From contig CAYSPU010000099.1 in the NCBI GenBank assembly GCA_964432995.1, forward strand, positions 1 to 19,186: 19,186 nucleotides of DNA. Reading direction: 5' to 3'. Under the pieces are notes generated by a model that saw nothing but the letters and a program-made list of their open reading frames with translations, made no database searches and was not told the DNA's origin. A program made the translations under genes and the position numbers. Shown here piece after piece: positions 7,909-15,944 of the stretch. Source of the DNA: CAYSPU01 sp964432995 (GTDB taxonomy: Bacteria > Verrucomicrobiota > Verrucomicrobiia > Limisphaerales > JAHDYP01). The first letter of the stretch is position 1, and each line of letters opens with the position of its first letter.

Positions 7909-10900
7909 TCATTGCCACCGCTCGGAACTGGCGCGCAATCCCTCCAGCACCTCCCGCAAGCCTTCCTGGACGTCGTACCAAGCGTTCCGGATGGGCTTCC
8001 GGTCACGCACCGGCGGGCCTTTGCGCGGCAGCACCTCATACTTCGCCACCGCCGTCCTCCTCCAACCGCACTCTTCGAGAATGATCGAGACCATCACCGC
8101 CTCTTTCGCCTTTGCCCGCTCCACGGCGCGCTGAACCTCCACGCCTTGGATGTAGTCCGACGCCTCGAACTGAGCGCTCCACAGCAGCACGATCACGTCG
8201 GCTTCCTCCAACTCGCGGCGGATGGTCTTGTCCCACTCTTCGCCGGCCACGAGGCAGCGGTCGCTCCACGTCTCCACCAAGCCCTCACTCCGCAGCGGCT
8301 TCAGGCGAACGGTCAACTCGTCGTGCTGACGGGCGTCCCGGCTCGAGTAGCTGATGAACACCTTCGCCCGCCGCTGCGCCGGATCGCGTGCCGCGGGGGC
8401 GGACACGCGGTTCAGTTCGCTCGTGTTGTCCACGATCACCGTGCCTTCGCGCGTGGCGGCGGCCGACGGCTGCTTCTTGCGTTCGTCGGCCTCCAGCGTT
8501 TGCACGCGCACCCACTCGCCGGGCTTGCCCTCGAGTTCCATCTCCTCGATCGGGTCCAGCCCGTGGATGTCGGCGTGGATGCGCCGCAGATCCTCCCGGA
8601 CCAGCCCTGCCAGCCGGCGACGCCCATCCGCGTTACCGCTCACCGCCGCTGTCACGCAGCGCTCGGACGGATCGGCGCGGACCAGCGCACGCGCGTTGTC
8701 CATCTCCAGCACCACGCCGTTCACCCAACGCTCCTGCCCTTCGCTGAGCGGGTAGGTGCGCGTAATGAACCGTGGAATCAGCCCCTCCGGCAGCGCCGTG
8801 TAGGTGTAACGCAGCCGCGTCAGGCCCGGCTCCTGCCATTCGTAGCCCAGCTTCGGCTGCGTGGGCGGGAGCCGTTGCGGCACGAGCCACTCGTCGCCCG
8901 CCTCGGTCAGCGGAAAGGCCAGGTCAAAGCGTCGCATCAACTCCACCAGATAGCGCCGCATCTCCGACTTCTCGTCAGGAAGCACGCGCTCCACGTCCGC
9001 CAGCTTCATGATCCCCCGCTCGCACGCGGCCTTGCGCAGCAGCGTGTAGATACCCTTCGTCACCCAATGCGGGTTCAGCACCGTCGCCTCCCGCAGCCGC
9101 ACGTCGTCCGCGTAGTTCAGCGCCACGCCCAGCCGATGCAGCACGCGCGCCAGGCTGTCCTGCGCACCCGGGTCGGCCTCACCGAGCTGCCGGCACTGCT
9201 CGCGGAACTCCCCGTAGCTCACGTAGTCCGCTTTCATCGTCGCCAGGCGCTCCTTGATGGCGAACCACGCCAGCGGAAACGACTCCCGCACACTCGCCAT
9301 TCCATCCACCGTTTCGCGAATCAACTGGTTCAACTCGGCAATGCCCCGGCCGCTCTGGCAATCCGTCTCTACGAACCCGACGATGAACGGATACTTCTCC
9401 TGGAGCGCGTTGCGGTCCACCTTGCACTCGGCCAGCTCGCACTTGTTCAAGGCCACGATTACCGGCGACGTTTGGCCGGTGCCCGGCTCCGTGCCGAACG
9501 CTCGGATGAGCCGCAGCCAGTATTCGGCGTCCAGCTTCTCGCTGTCCTCGCGGCCTGTGAGGGCCAGCACATACACGCTGCGATGGCTCAGGAAGAACTG
9601 GTGCGTGGCGTGGGTGATGACTTGCCCCGCGAAATCCCAGACGTGCGCTCGCACCTCGTTACATCCGCACCGCAACTCCCACGGCCGGATATCAATCCCC
9701 TTGGTTTCCGGCTCGTTCTCGACGAACCGGTCCTCAATCAGCCGCCGGACGATGGAGGTCTTGCCCGCGGCGCCCCGGCCCACCAACAGCAACCGCACCT
9801 CGTTCAGAGGTCGCCACCCGCCGCGCAGCCGGAAGTAGTACTCGAGAATGTCGGAAGGTCGTGCCAGCCGGCCATGATCCGAGGGCCGATAGGCATGGGC
9901 GTAACCCCATCCGGCACCACGAGCATCGCGGACGTTATTGAAGCTCCTCCGAACCTCCCCATCATCGCTGAATGCACCCAGCACTTCGGGAGGCAGTCCC
10001 AGCCCAGGATTCCCGTCGAGCAAGAGCAGCTTGAGCTGCCTGAGTTCGCGCAGGTTCTCCGGCAAGGCAACCAGATGGTTCTGGCGGAGATCGAGAGCTT
10101 GTAGTCGGGCAAGCTGCCCGAGGCTGGCCGGAAGCGTTGCCAGATTGTTGCTCGAGAAGTTCAGGCCTTCGAGTTGAACCAGTTGGCCGAGCGATTCGGG
10201 CAAGATCCCCAGGCGGTTGCCGGAGGCATCGAAGGNNNNNNNNNNNNNNNNNNNNNNNNNNNNNNNNNNNNNNNNNNNNNNNNNNNNNNNNNNNNNNNNN
10301 NNNNNNNNNNNNNNNNNNNNNNNNNNNNNNNNNNNCAGGCGTTCGAGTTGAACCAACTGGCCGAGCGATTCGGGCAAGGCCGTCAGTTCGTTGTTCTCGG
10401 CTTCAAGGACCTTCAGTCGTCTGAGCTGGCCGAGGCTCTCGGGCAAAGCCGTCAGCTTGTTGTCCGAAACCTTCAGACCCTCGAGCTGGGTGAGTTGGCC
10501 GAGCGATTCGGGCAAGATCCCCAGGCGGTTGCCGGAGGCATCGAAGGTCGGCAGGCCAGTCAGTCGCCCGATCGATTCCGGCAAAGTCGATAGCTGGTTG
10601 CCGTGGAGATCGAGGGCCTGCAGCCGGGTAAGCTGCCCCAGGCTCTCCGGCAGCGTCGCCAGTTTGTTGCTCGAGACGTTCAGGCGTTCGAGTTGAACCA
10701 ACTGGCCGAGCGATTCGGGCAAGGCCGTCAGTTCGGTATTCCGGACTTCGAGGACCTTCAGTTGTCTGAGTTGGCTGAGGCTCTCGGGCAGAGTCGTCAG
10801 TCCCTTGGTGCAAACCTCAAGACTCTGGAGTCCTGTCAAGCCACCGAGCGACTCGGGCAGAGCTGTCAAACGGTTCATTCGGACCACCAACGCACGGGGT

Positions 10901-11430
10901 CTGGCCATCTCTCCGGCGATGTGTATGTCGGGAGGTGCGCCGACATCACGGATGACGAGCCTCCGGAGCTGCGTCCACCCACCGAGGGTGGGCGGCAAGG
11001 CTGTGATCTCGTTGTCGGATATGTCGAGACTGCTGAGCTGAGACAGTTGACAGAGGGTTTCGGGCAAGTTAGTCAGGTGGTTGAAAGAAACGTCGAGGCG
11101 CTGGAGATGAGTCAGGCGGCCGAGTGCCTTTGGGAGGTGCGTCAGGTCGCTGTTTCGCGCGTTGAGCACTCGGAGTTGGCTCAGCTCGCCAAGGGCCTCG
11201 GGCAAGGCCGTGAGGCGGTTGTAGGAGACCTTCAGGACCTGGAGCCTCGTCAATCGGCTGATCGAAGCCGGCAACTTGGACAGCCCAAGAAGATTGAGGT
11301 CCAGCTCGGTCGCCTTGGACTTCCGCGCCCGCTCAATCCGCTCTTCGGCGATTTCCTCCGGGCTCTTCTTGCGGTCATCTTCGCCGCTGGCCGTCCCTGC
11401 GGTTCTCTTCCTGGATCCCATGCGCGCCAT
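7909..11430 (-). CDS. LRR - Roc - COR GTPase - TIR multidomain protein (Roco family)
   Basis: A single large protein, 1173 residues if the 100 N are counted as 34. After a charged N-terminus (EEIAEERIERARKSKATEL), leucine-rich repeats of 23 residues (LxxLxVSxNxLTALPESLGQL) fill about 45-505. A Roc GTPase begins near 542 with P-loop GRGAAGKTS (551-559), switch II DFAGQ (599-603) and NKCE (662-665) in the guanine-specificity position. A COR dimerisation domain follows to about 985. A TIR domain from about 1020 has KVFISYSSRD, WSDRCLVAGEEWD and ASDYIQGVEV; Glu1098 matches the catalytic glutamate position of NAD-cleaving TIRs by hand alignment. There is no signal peptide, so it is cytoplasmic. 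Start: the ATG at 11430 is preceded by GGAGGG, unlike the GTG at 11478. It has no defence or mobile neighbours and sits alone. Likely role, by inference: ligand sensing by LRRs, a GTPase switch, and TIR signalling or NAD depletion. Confidence 0.9.
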   Translation of the reverse strand: MARMGSRKRTAGTASGEDDRKKSPEEIAEERIERARKSKATELDLNLLGLSKLPASISRLTRLQVLKVSYNRLTALPEALGELSQLRVLNARNSDLTHLPKALGRLTHLQRLDVSFNHLTNLPETLCQLSQLSSLDISDNEITALPPTLGGWTQLRRLVIRDVGAPPDIHIAGEMARPRALVVRMNRLTALPESLGGLTGLQSLEVCTKGLTTLPESLSQLRQLKVLEVRNTELTALPESLGQLVQLERLNVSSNKLATLPESLGQLTRLQALDLHGNQLSTLPESIGRLTGLPTFDASGNRLGILPESLGQLTQLEGLKVSDNKLTALPESLGQLRRLKVLEAENNELTALPESLGQLVQLERLXXXXXXXXXXXXXXXXXXXXXXXXXXXXXXXXXXFDASGNRLGILPESLGQLVQLEGLNFSSNNLATLPASLGQLARLQALDLRQNHLVALPENLRELRQLKLLLLDGNPGLGLPPEVLGAFSDDGEVRRSFNNVRDARGAGWGYAHAYRPSDHGRLARPSDILEYYFRLRGGWRPLNEVRLLLVGRGAAGKTSIVRRLIEDRFVENEPETKGIDIRPWELRCGCNEVRAHVWDFAGQVITHATHQFFLSHRSVYVLALTGREDSEKLDAEYWLRLIRAFGTEPGTGQTSPVIVALNKCELAECKVDRNALQEKYPFIVGFVETDCQSGRGIAELNQLIRETVDGMASVRESFPLAWFAIKERLATMKADYVSYGEFREQCRQLGEADPGAQDSLARVLHRLGVALNYADDVRLREATVLNPHWVTKGIYTLLRKAACERGIMKLADVERVLPDEKSEMRRYLVELMRRFDLAFPLTEAGDEWLVPQRLPPTQPKLGYEWQEPGLTRLRYTYTALPEGLIPRFITRTYPLSEGQERWVNGVVLEMDNARALVRADPSERCVTAAVSGNADGRRRLAGLVREDLRRIHADIHGLDPIEEMELEGKPGEWVRVQTLEADERKKQPSAAATREGTVIVDNTSELNRVSAPAARDPAQRRAKVFISYSSRDARQHDELTVRLKPLRSEGLVETWSDRCLVAGEEWDKTIRRELEEADVIVLLWSAQFEASDYIQGVEVQRAVERAKAKEAVMVSIILEECGWRRTAVAKYEVLPRKGPPVRDRKPIRNAWYDVQEGLREVLEGLRASSERWQ
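10181..10235 (-). repeat. 55-bp exact repeat at left edge of the assembly gap
   Basis: Identical over 55 bases to 10493-10547, running right up to the first N. It encodes part of the leucine-rich repeats (FDASGNRLGILPESLGQL). Confidence 0.85.
10236..10335. other. Assembly gap (100 N) inside the LRR region
   Basis: Exactly 100 N, the usual placeholder for a gap of unknown length. Both flanks read in the same frame of the LRR protein. The repeat spacing on either side predicts a true gap of 133 bases (see findings), so the protein would be 11 residues longer than counted here. Confidence 0.97.
10336..10390 (-). repeat. 55-bp exact repeat at right edge of the assembly gap
   Basis: Identical to 10681-10735, exactly 345 bases (five 69-base LRR units) away, and starting at the first base after the gap. 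It marks a duplicated five-repeat LRR block. Confidence 0.85.
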
Positions 11431-11433
11431 CTT

Positions 11434-11439
11434 CCCTCC
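11434..11439 (-). promoter_or_regulatory. Shine-Dalgarno sequence deciding the LRR-Roc-COR-TIR start
   Basis: GGAGGG on the minus strand ends 3 bases before the ATG at 11430. It is the clearest ribosome binding site in the window; most other starts have none. It favours 11430 over the upstream GTG (11478) and the ATG at 11421. Confidence 0.6.
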
Positions 11440-11661
11440 GCCGCCGCCTCCAATCCAGCCCGGAATCGCCCACCCCACCCGCTCGCCCTGACCGCGGTGA
11501 GCGCGGCTAAGCCAATCTGGTCCGACACCTTCGGCGAGGCATTCGATTTCCGGGTGAGAGGCGCCCGATGGTTAGGAGGCGTGTCCGGCCAGCGGAGTTG
11601 CTGCCCGCCGGGACGGCCGGCGGCTCCGGAGCAACGCAGCTGCCGAGCCACTCCAACAGAT

Positions 11662-11691
11662 GGTAGGACGCAACCTCCGGTATCGCGCCGG
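11662..11691 (-). repeat. Degenerate inverted copy of the dispersed repeat
   Basis: GGTAGGACG...ACCTCCG...CGCGCCGG is an imperfect reverse complement of 11720-11747. The two could fold into one long imperfect stem. Confidence 0.5.
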
Positions 11692-11719
11692 TGCTAACCT
11701 TCTTCTTGACCGTGTCTTC

Positions 11720-11751
11720 CGGCGCCCTCGGAGAGGCCGCCCTACCTTGTG
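11720..11751 (+). repeat. 32-bp dispersed intergenic repeat, copy B
   Basis: Matches 12949-12980 at 28 of 32 positions in the same orientation, including the uninterrupted core CGGCGCCCTCGGAGAGG. Confidence 0.75.
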
Positions 11752-11990
11752 GTTCCGGGGGAGTCATCCGTTACGGGAGACGCAGGGAAAAGACACGCCA
11801 AGCCGCATAGGAACCACGCGACTCCAAGACTTTGCGACCGCTGTCTGTGGGAATCCTCGTGAGCTGCGAGGAGTTCTCTGGCCTCGCCAGCCTCCAGTCA
11901 CGAGTCACCGGTAACGAGTCGCGACCGACGATTGACAATCGACCAGCCGCGATCCACCCCATCCCGTTCCCCGGCTGGTGCGCGGTGTTC

Positions 11991-12815
11991 TCACACGGCC
12001 CCGTCTGGTCCCCCGTACTCGACGAACTCGCGGGTCAGGCCATGGCCTTCGACGGTGCAGAGCCAGTAACCCTTTTCCTTGCCACCCCCATGGTTCTCCC
12101 GCACCCGGGCACAGCAGCGGTTGGTGACGAGGAATGCCCCCCGACTGATCACCTGGGTGTAACCGTGCCAATGCCCGCTGAACACCGCACGCAGGTTAAA
12201 CTCAAGAAACCGCTCCAGTACAGCCTCCGCATTCAACGGCCGATAGCGCACCCCTTCGTGCAAAGGGAAGTGCGTAAAGAGAACCGTCGGCAGCCGCCGG
12301 TCCAACTGAGGCAGGGCGCGATCGAGGAAGGCAAACGTTGCCGGCTGGATGTGGGTCTTGTCGTAGAGCTGGCCCTCGGTGCTGTCCAAGCCCACAAACT
12401 GCCAGCCCGCGTGCGCGAACCAGTAGTTGATCCGGCCCGGATACGCCTGTTCATACCCGGACCGATCCGTGGGCGTCGCGTAGTCGTGGTTACCGAGCTG
12501 CGCGTAGAGGGGGAAGCCCAGTTGATCGAAGATCCGCCGTGTCTCCGTCAGGTGCGGTGCCAGGCCCTTGTCGGTGATATCGCCGAGGTGCAGGCAAAAG
12601 GCGATCGGCGCGTGCCGCTGCATTTGGCGCACCAGGCCCTCGAGCCAGGGTGCACACTCCGGCCCGGTAGAGTGCGTATCGTTGACGACCAGAAAGCGAA
12701 ACGACGCGGCGGACGGACGCGGCCGGGCGGCTTCGGCACCAGGCCAGCCGCCGAGAGCGAGGCACGAACCCAGCCCCAAGTGCAGCGCCTTCCGACGCGA
12801 GATCTGCGTGCTCAT
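11991..12815 (-). CDS. Tat-exported calcineurin-like metallophosphoesterase
   Basis: A 274-residue dimetal phosphoesterase. The N-terminus has a twin-arginine export signal: SRRKALHLG followed by a hydrophobic stretch and an AEAA cleavage site, implying folded export to the periplasm. All metal-binding blocks are present: NDTH (Asp46, His48), LGDITD (Asp79), LGNHDY (Asn109, His110, Asp111), THFP (His182) and GHWHGY (His215, His217). The ATG at 12815 begins the Tat signal; an extension to 12878 adds 21 residues with no features. The substrate is unknown; relatives act on phosphodiesters, nucleotides or phospholipids. It lies 252 bases downstream of hpnJ on the same strand, with repeats in between, so it is probably transcribed separately. 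Confidence 0.9.
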   Translation of the reverse strand: MSTQISRRKALHLGLGSCLALGGWPGAEAARPRPSAASFRFLVVNDTHSTGPECAPWLEGLVRQMQRHAPIAFCLHLGDITDKGLAPHLTETRRIFDQLGFPLYAQLGNHDYATPTDRSGYEQAYPGRINYWFAHAGWQFVGLDSTEGQLYDKTHIQPATFAFLDRALPQLDRRLPTVLFTHFPLHEGVRYRPLNAEAVLERFLEFNLRAVFSGHWHGYTQVISRGAFLVTNRCCARVRENHGGGKEKGYWLCTVEGHGLTREFVEYGGPDGAV

Positions 12816-12948
12816 CCTGTGTTCAACGGTGTTTGTCGCGACCACGTCGCTCTTCGCAGTCACCTTGCCCCCCCTCACCCCAGCCCTCTCCCGTCCGAGG
12901 GGAGACGGAGACGCATCGGCGCCGCCTGGGGTTCATTGACTGCCTCTT

Positions 12949-12980
12949 GCGGCGCCCTCGGAGAGGTCGCCCTACCTTCC
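12949..12980 (+). repeat. 32-bp dispersed intergenic repeat, copy C
   Basis: Reference copy for the family with members at 7698-7729 and 11720-11751. It lies in the spacer between the phosphoesterase and hpnJ, which also holds a CCCTCACCCCAGCCCTCTCC-type GC-rich stretch near 12870. Confidence 0.75.
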
Positions 12981-13067
12981 ATGCGAGCCCCGATCGCATC
13001 CATGTCCGTCTGTGTGCATCCGCGGCTACAACCCGGCGGCCGCGGAACTCCGGTGCCTGCGCAGCCC

Positions 13068-14534
13068 TTATGTCCCAGCCCCGGGAGCACAGCTTTCCAC
13101 TCGGCCGGAGGCCAAGTCGCTCCGGCGCTGGGCCATGCTGCGGAAGAACTCATACCCTTCGCGCAGCCGGCGGACGCACACCTCCTTGTCCTCGAGCATC
13201 GTCCGGATGATGCGGAGGATCGGTCGGGGCCGGAGATAGTAGCGGTGATAGAAGCGTTCGATGCTCGCGAAGATCTCCTCCTTGCTCAGGTTGGGGTACT
13301 CGAGCGCCGACTGCTGGAACCCGTCGTCGTGGACGATGTCCGTCTTGTCGCGTTTGGCGAACCAGCCGTTCTGCCGGGCCATTTCATACAGCTCGGTTCC
13401 CGGGTAGGGCGCGGCGAGTGAGACCTGAACGCTGAAGACGTCCAACTCCTGGGCGAAGCGGATCGTCTCCTCGATGGTCTCCCGGGTCTCGACCGGAAGC
13501 CCGAGCACGAAGGTGCCGTGGACGACAACGTCGGCGTCGTGGCAGGCCCGCGTGAACCGCCGCATCTCCTCGAGCGTCACGCCTTTCTTCACGTTGTTCA
13601 GGATCTGCTCGTTGCCGCTCTCGTATCCCACGAGGAACAACCGCAACCCGCAGTCGTGGAAGAAGCGGACGGTGTCGGCATCGAGGTTGGCGCGGCTGTT
13701 GCAGGACCACGTGAGGCCGAGCGGCCCCAGGCGCTTGGCGATCTCGCGCGCCCGCGGCAGGTTCGCCGTGAACGTGTCGTCATCGAAGAAGAACTCCTTT
13801 ACCTGGGGGAAGAGCTTCTTGAGGTAAGTCATTTCCTCGGCCACGTTCTGCGGCGAGCGCACGCGATATTTGTGTCCACCGATCGTCTGGGGCCAGAGGC
13901 AGAACGTGCACTGGGCCGGGCAACCGCGTCCGGTGTAAAGACTGACGTACGGATGGAGAAGATACCCGATGAAATACTTCTCGATCTGGAGATCGCGTCG
14001 GTAGACGTCCGCCACCCACGGAAGCTGGTCCATGTCCGCGATCAACTCGCGCTCCGGATTGTGGACGATCCGGCCTTCCTTGCGGTAACTCAGGCCCGCG
14101 ACCTCGGACAGGGGGCGGCCTTCCGCGACTTCCTTGCAGGTGAAATCGAATTCCTTGCGCCCGACCCAGTCGATGGCCGGGGAAGCCTTGAGCGTCTCGA
14201 CCGGCAGGACGGCAGCGTGCGCGCCCACAAAGCCGATCCGAGTTTCGGGTTTCCGGCTCTTGATCGCCTCCGCCACCTTGCAGTCGTTGCGCAACGAGGG
14301 CGTGGAGGTGTGGATGATGATGTGATCGTAGTCGCGGGCGATCTCGAGGCACTGCTGGAGGCCGATCTCGTGGGGCGGGCAGTCGAGCAACCGGCTATCG
14401 GGGACGAGCGCGGCCGGTTGGGCCAGCCAGGTGGGATACCAATAGGACGTCACTTCGCGTCGGGCCTGGTACCGCGAGCCGGCGCCGCCGTCGAAACCAT
14501 CGAAGGAAGGTGGGGAGAGAAACAGCGTCTTCAT
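13068..14534 (-). CDS. hpnJ: Hopanoid-associated radical SAM protein HpnJ
   Basis: A 488-residue class B radical SAM protein. Residues 1-130 form a cobalamin-binding-type Rossmann domain (SLRNDCKVAEAIKSR, IGFVGAHAAVLP) without an obvious DxHxxG histidine. The 4Fe-4S motif CPAQCTFC has Cys205, Cys209 and Cys212. Later motifs are FFFDDDTFT, VGYESGNEQIL and HGTFVLGLPVET. These match HpnJ, which in Burkholderia is needed to form the cyclitol ether head group of bacteriohopanetetrol. An open frame reaches back to 15440 but that part is the antisense-free shadow of hpnH in another frame. The ATG at 14534 shares one base with the hpnH stop (TGATG), indicating translational coupling. HpnI and HpnK, the usual partners, are not in this window. 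Confidence 0.88.
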   Translation of the reverse strand: MKTLFLSPPSFDGFDGGAGSRYQARREVTSYWYPTWLAQPAALVPDSRLLDCPPHEIGLQQCLEIARDYDHIIIHTSTPSLRNDCKVAEAIKSRKPETRIGFVGAHAAVLPVETLKASPAIDWVGRKEFDFTCKEVAEGRPLSEVAGLSYRKEGRIVHNPERELIADMDQLPWVADVYRRDLQIEKYFIGYLLHPYVSLYTGRGCPAQCTFCLWPQTIGGHKYRVRSPQNVAEEMTYLKKLFPQVKEFFFDDDTFTANLPRAREIAKRLGPLGLTWSCNSRANLDADTVRFFHDCGLRLFLVGYESGNEQILNNVKKGVTLEEMRRFTRACHDADVVVHGTFVLGLPVETRETIEETIRFAQELDVFSVQVSLAAPYPGTELYEMARQNGWFAKRDKTDIVHDDGFQQSALEYPNLSKEEIFASIERFYHRYYLRPRPILRIIRTMLEDKEVCVRRLREGYEFFRSMAQRRSDLASGRVESCAPGAGT

Positions 14535-15931
14535 CAAGCGGATGGGAAGGTGCGGGACTCGGCCGTGGGGTCCGACGCCGGGCTGGCCTTCGGGGCGGCG
14601 GTGGCGCTGCCGTGGCCGCCCCGGCTCTTGAGTTCGCGGCGTTCCGGTGCGGACGCCGGCGCTGCTACGAAGGTGTTTGCCGGCGGGCCGGTTTGGTGGC
14701 CTTTGCCGGCCGAGCAGCCGTTGAACGCCCGAACGTGGGCGCCCTCGGGACAGGGTTTGGGCCGCGGCCCGAAGTTGTAGCGGAAGTTCTTCCAATGATC
14801 GCCCGGCTGATAGTTGGTGCCGAGGGCCCCGCTGGGGTCGTAGCCGCAGTGGGTCATGCAGTTCTCGCAGCGCGGATCCCGAACCACGCCGTCCACCACG
14901 CCGTAGCGGTCCCAGTCCACTTGGTCGAGCATCTCGCGATAGGTTGCGTAGTGGCCATCGGTGATCAAGTAGCAGGGCGCTTTCCAGCCTCGGACGTTGC
15001 GGGTGGGAACGGCCCACGCGGTGCAGGTCAACTCGCGTTTGCCGGCCAGGAACTCCTGATAAACCGGAGTGCCGAAGATCGTGAACATCCGTCCCCACCG
15101 CTCGATGTCCCGGAACTTCTCGCGCGTCAGCTTGCGCGTCAGGAAGAAGTCCTCCGGCTGCTTGCCCAGGCGTTCCGCCATGCTCTTCTTGGCCGCGTCG
15201 AAGTCGTATCCCGGTGAAATCGTGTGGCCGTCCACTCCGAGCCAGGAGAAGAACTGGAACATCTCCTCGATCTCCCGAACGTCCGTTTCCTTGTAGATTG
15301 TGGCATTGGTCGCCACCTGGAAGCCGAGCACCTTGGCCAGGCGGATGGCGGCGACGCACTCTTTGAAAACTCCTTCCCTCTCGACCACGAGATCGTGCGT
15401 GTACTCGAGGCCATCGACGTGCACATTCCAGTAGAGCCACTTCGTGGGGCGGATCACCGGGCGTCCGTCGCTCTTTCCCTGGCGGATCGTTTCGAGGTCT
15501 GTGTCGGAAATGAGGTCCTCACGGCGGAGGCGGGCGAGCAGAGGCTCCCGGCTGGGCGAGTGGATGGCCGCCAGGTAGTCCTTGAGTTTGCGGCGCATGA
15601 GGACGCCGTTGGTGCAGATGTAGACGATCCGGCGCTGGCGCAGGAGGCCGGCGACGAGTTCCTCAATGCGGGGGTAGATGAGCGGTTCCCCGCCGCAGAC
15701 ACTGACCATGGGGGCGTGGCACTCGTTGGCGGACGCGAGGCAATCCTCGAGGCTCATGACGTCCTTGAGGCTGGTGGAGTACTCGCGGATACGTCCGCAG
15801 CCGGTGCAGGTGAGGTTGCAGGCGTGCAGCGGTTCGAGCTGCAGCACCATGGCGAAGCGCGGGGTGCGGCGGATCTTGTGCCGGATGATGTGGCGAGCGA
15901 TCTTCGCCGAAAGCGCCAGAGGAAACCGCAT
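14534..15931 (-). CDS. hpnH: Adenosyl-hopane transferase HpnH (radical SAM)
   Basis: HpnH joins the 5'-deoxyadenosyl group of SAM to diploptene, making adenosylhopane, the first step to C35 hopanoids. The radical SAM motif CNLTCTGC has Cys38, Cys42 and Cys45; GGEP (80-83), WNVHVDG (168-174), ISPGYDF and the C-terminal PTRN-GWKAPCYL and CENCMTHCGYDP blocks match the family. At 465 residues it is longer than the HpnH proteins I know. There is an apparent insertion at about 121-163, and an Ala/Pro/Thr-rich, low-complexity tail after about residue 415. The ATG at 15931 lies 13 bases after the lipoprotein gene stop, and its stop overlaps hpnJ by one base. The squalene-hopene cyclase gene is not in the window. 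Confidence 0.92.
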   Translation of the reverse strand: MRFPLALSAKIARHIIRHKIRRTPRFAMVLQLEPLHACNLTCTGCGRIREYSTSLKDVMSLEDCLASANECHAPMVSVCGGEPLIYPRIEELVAGLLRQRRIVYICTNGVLMRRKLKDYLAAIHSPSREPLLARLRREDLISDTDLETIRQGKSDGRPVIRPTKWLYWNVHVDGLEYTHDLVVEREGVFKECVAAIRLAKVLGFQVATNATIYKETDVREIEEMFQFFSWLGVDGHTISPGYDFDAAKKSMAERLGKQPEDFFLTRKLTREKFRDIERWGRMFTIFGTPVYQEFLAGKRELTCTAWAVPTRNVRGWKAPCYLITDGHYATYREMLDQVDWDRYGVVDGVVRDPRCENCMTHCGYDPSGALGTNYQPGDHWKNFRYNFGPRPKPCPEGAHVRAFNGCSAGKGHQTGPPANTFVAAPASAPERRELKSRGGHGSATAAPKASPASDPTAESRTFPSA

Positions 15932-15944
15932 AGCCGGGCCGGCC

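Larger units (their letters stand above)
11431..11990. other. Intergenic region upstream of the LRR-Roc-COR-TIR gene
   Basis: These 560 bases should contain the LRR gene promoter, which I cannot assign. They hold an inverted pair of the dispersed repeat (11662-11691 against 11720-11747), short GAGTCAC-type sequence near 11897-11920, and a CGATTG-A-CAATCG palindrome (11929-11941). An 86-codon minus-strand frame here (11507-11767) overlaps the repeats and shows no protein-like features. Confidence 0.55.

Noticed and set aside
7912..10104. Very long plus-strand open frame (about 730 codons) opposite the LRR-Roc-COR-TIR gene
   Set aside because: It is antisense to a protein with clear GTPase and TIR motifs, is rich in His, Arg and Pro without domains, and reflects GC-rich codon bias.
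10100..11260. Regular short repeats that might suggest a CRISPR array
   Set aside because: The 69-base period is exactly 23 codons of leucine-rich repeats in an open frame, with no conserved palindromic repeat and variable spacer pattern.
10603..11697. Plus-strand open frame over the LRR region
   Set aside because: Its repetitive content is the reverse complement of LRR codons; no independent motif or start signal.
11507..11767. 86-codon minus-strand frame between the LRR and phosphoesterase genes
   Set aside because: It spans the dispersed repeat pair and has no recognisable domain, signal or ribosome binding site.
14535..15440. 302-codon N-terminal extension of hpnJ
   Set aside because: It lies in another frame of hpnH and is Arg/Gly-rich nonsense. 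The HpnJ family start matches the ATG at 14534.
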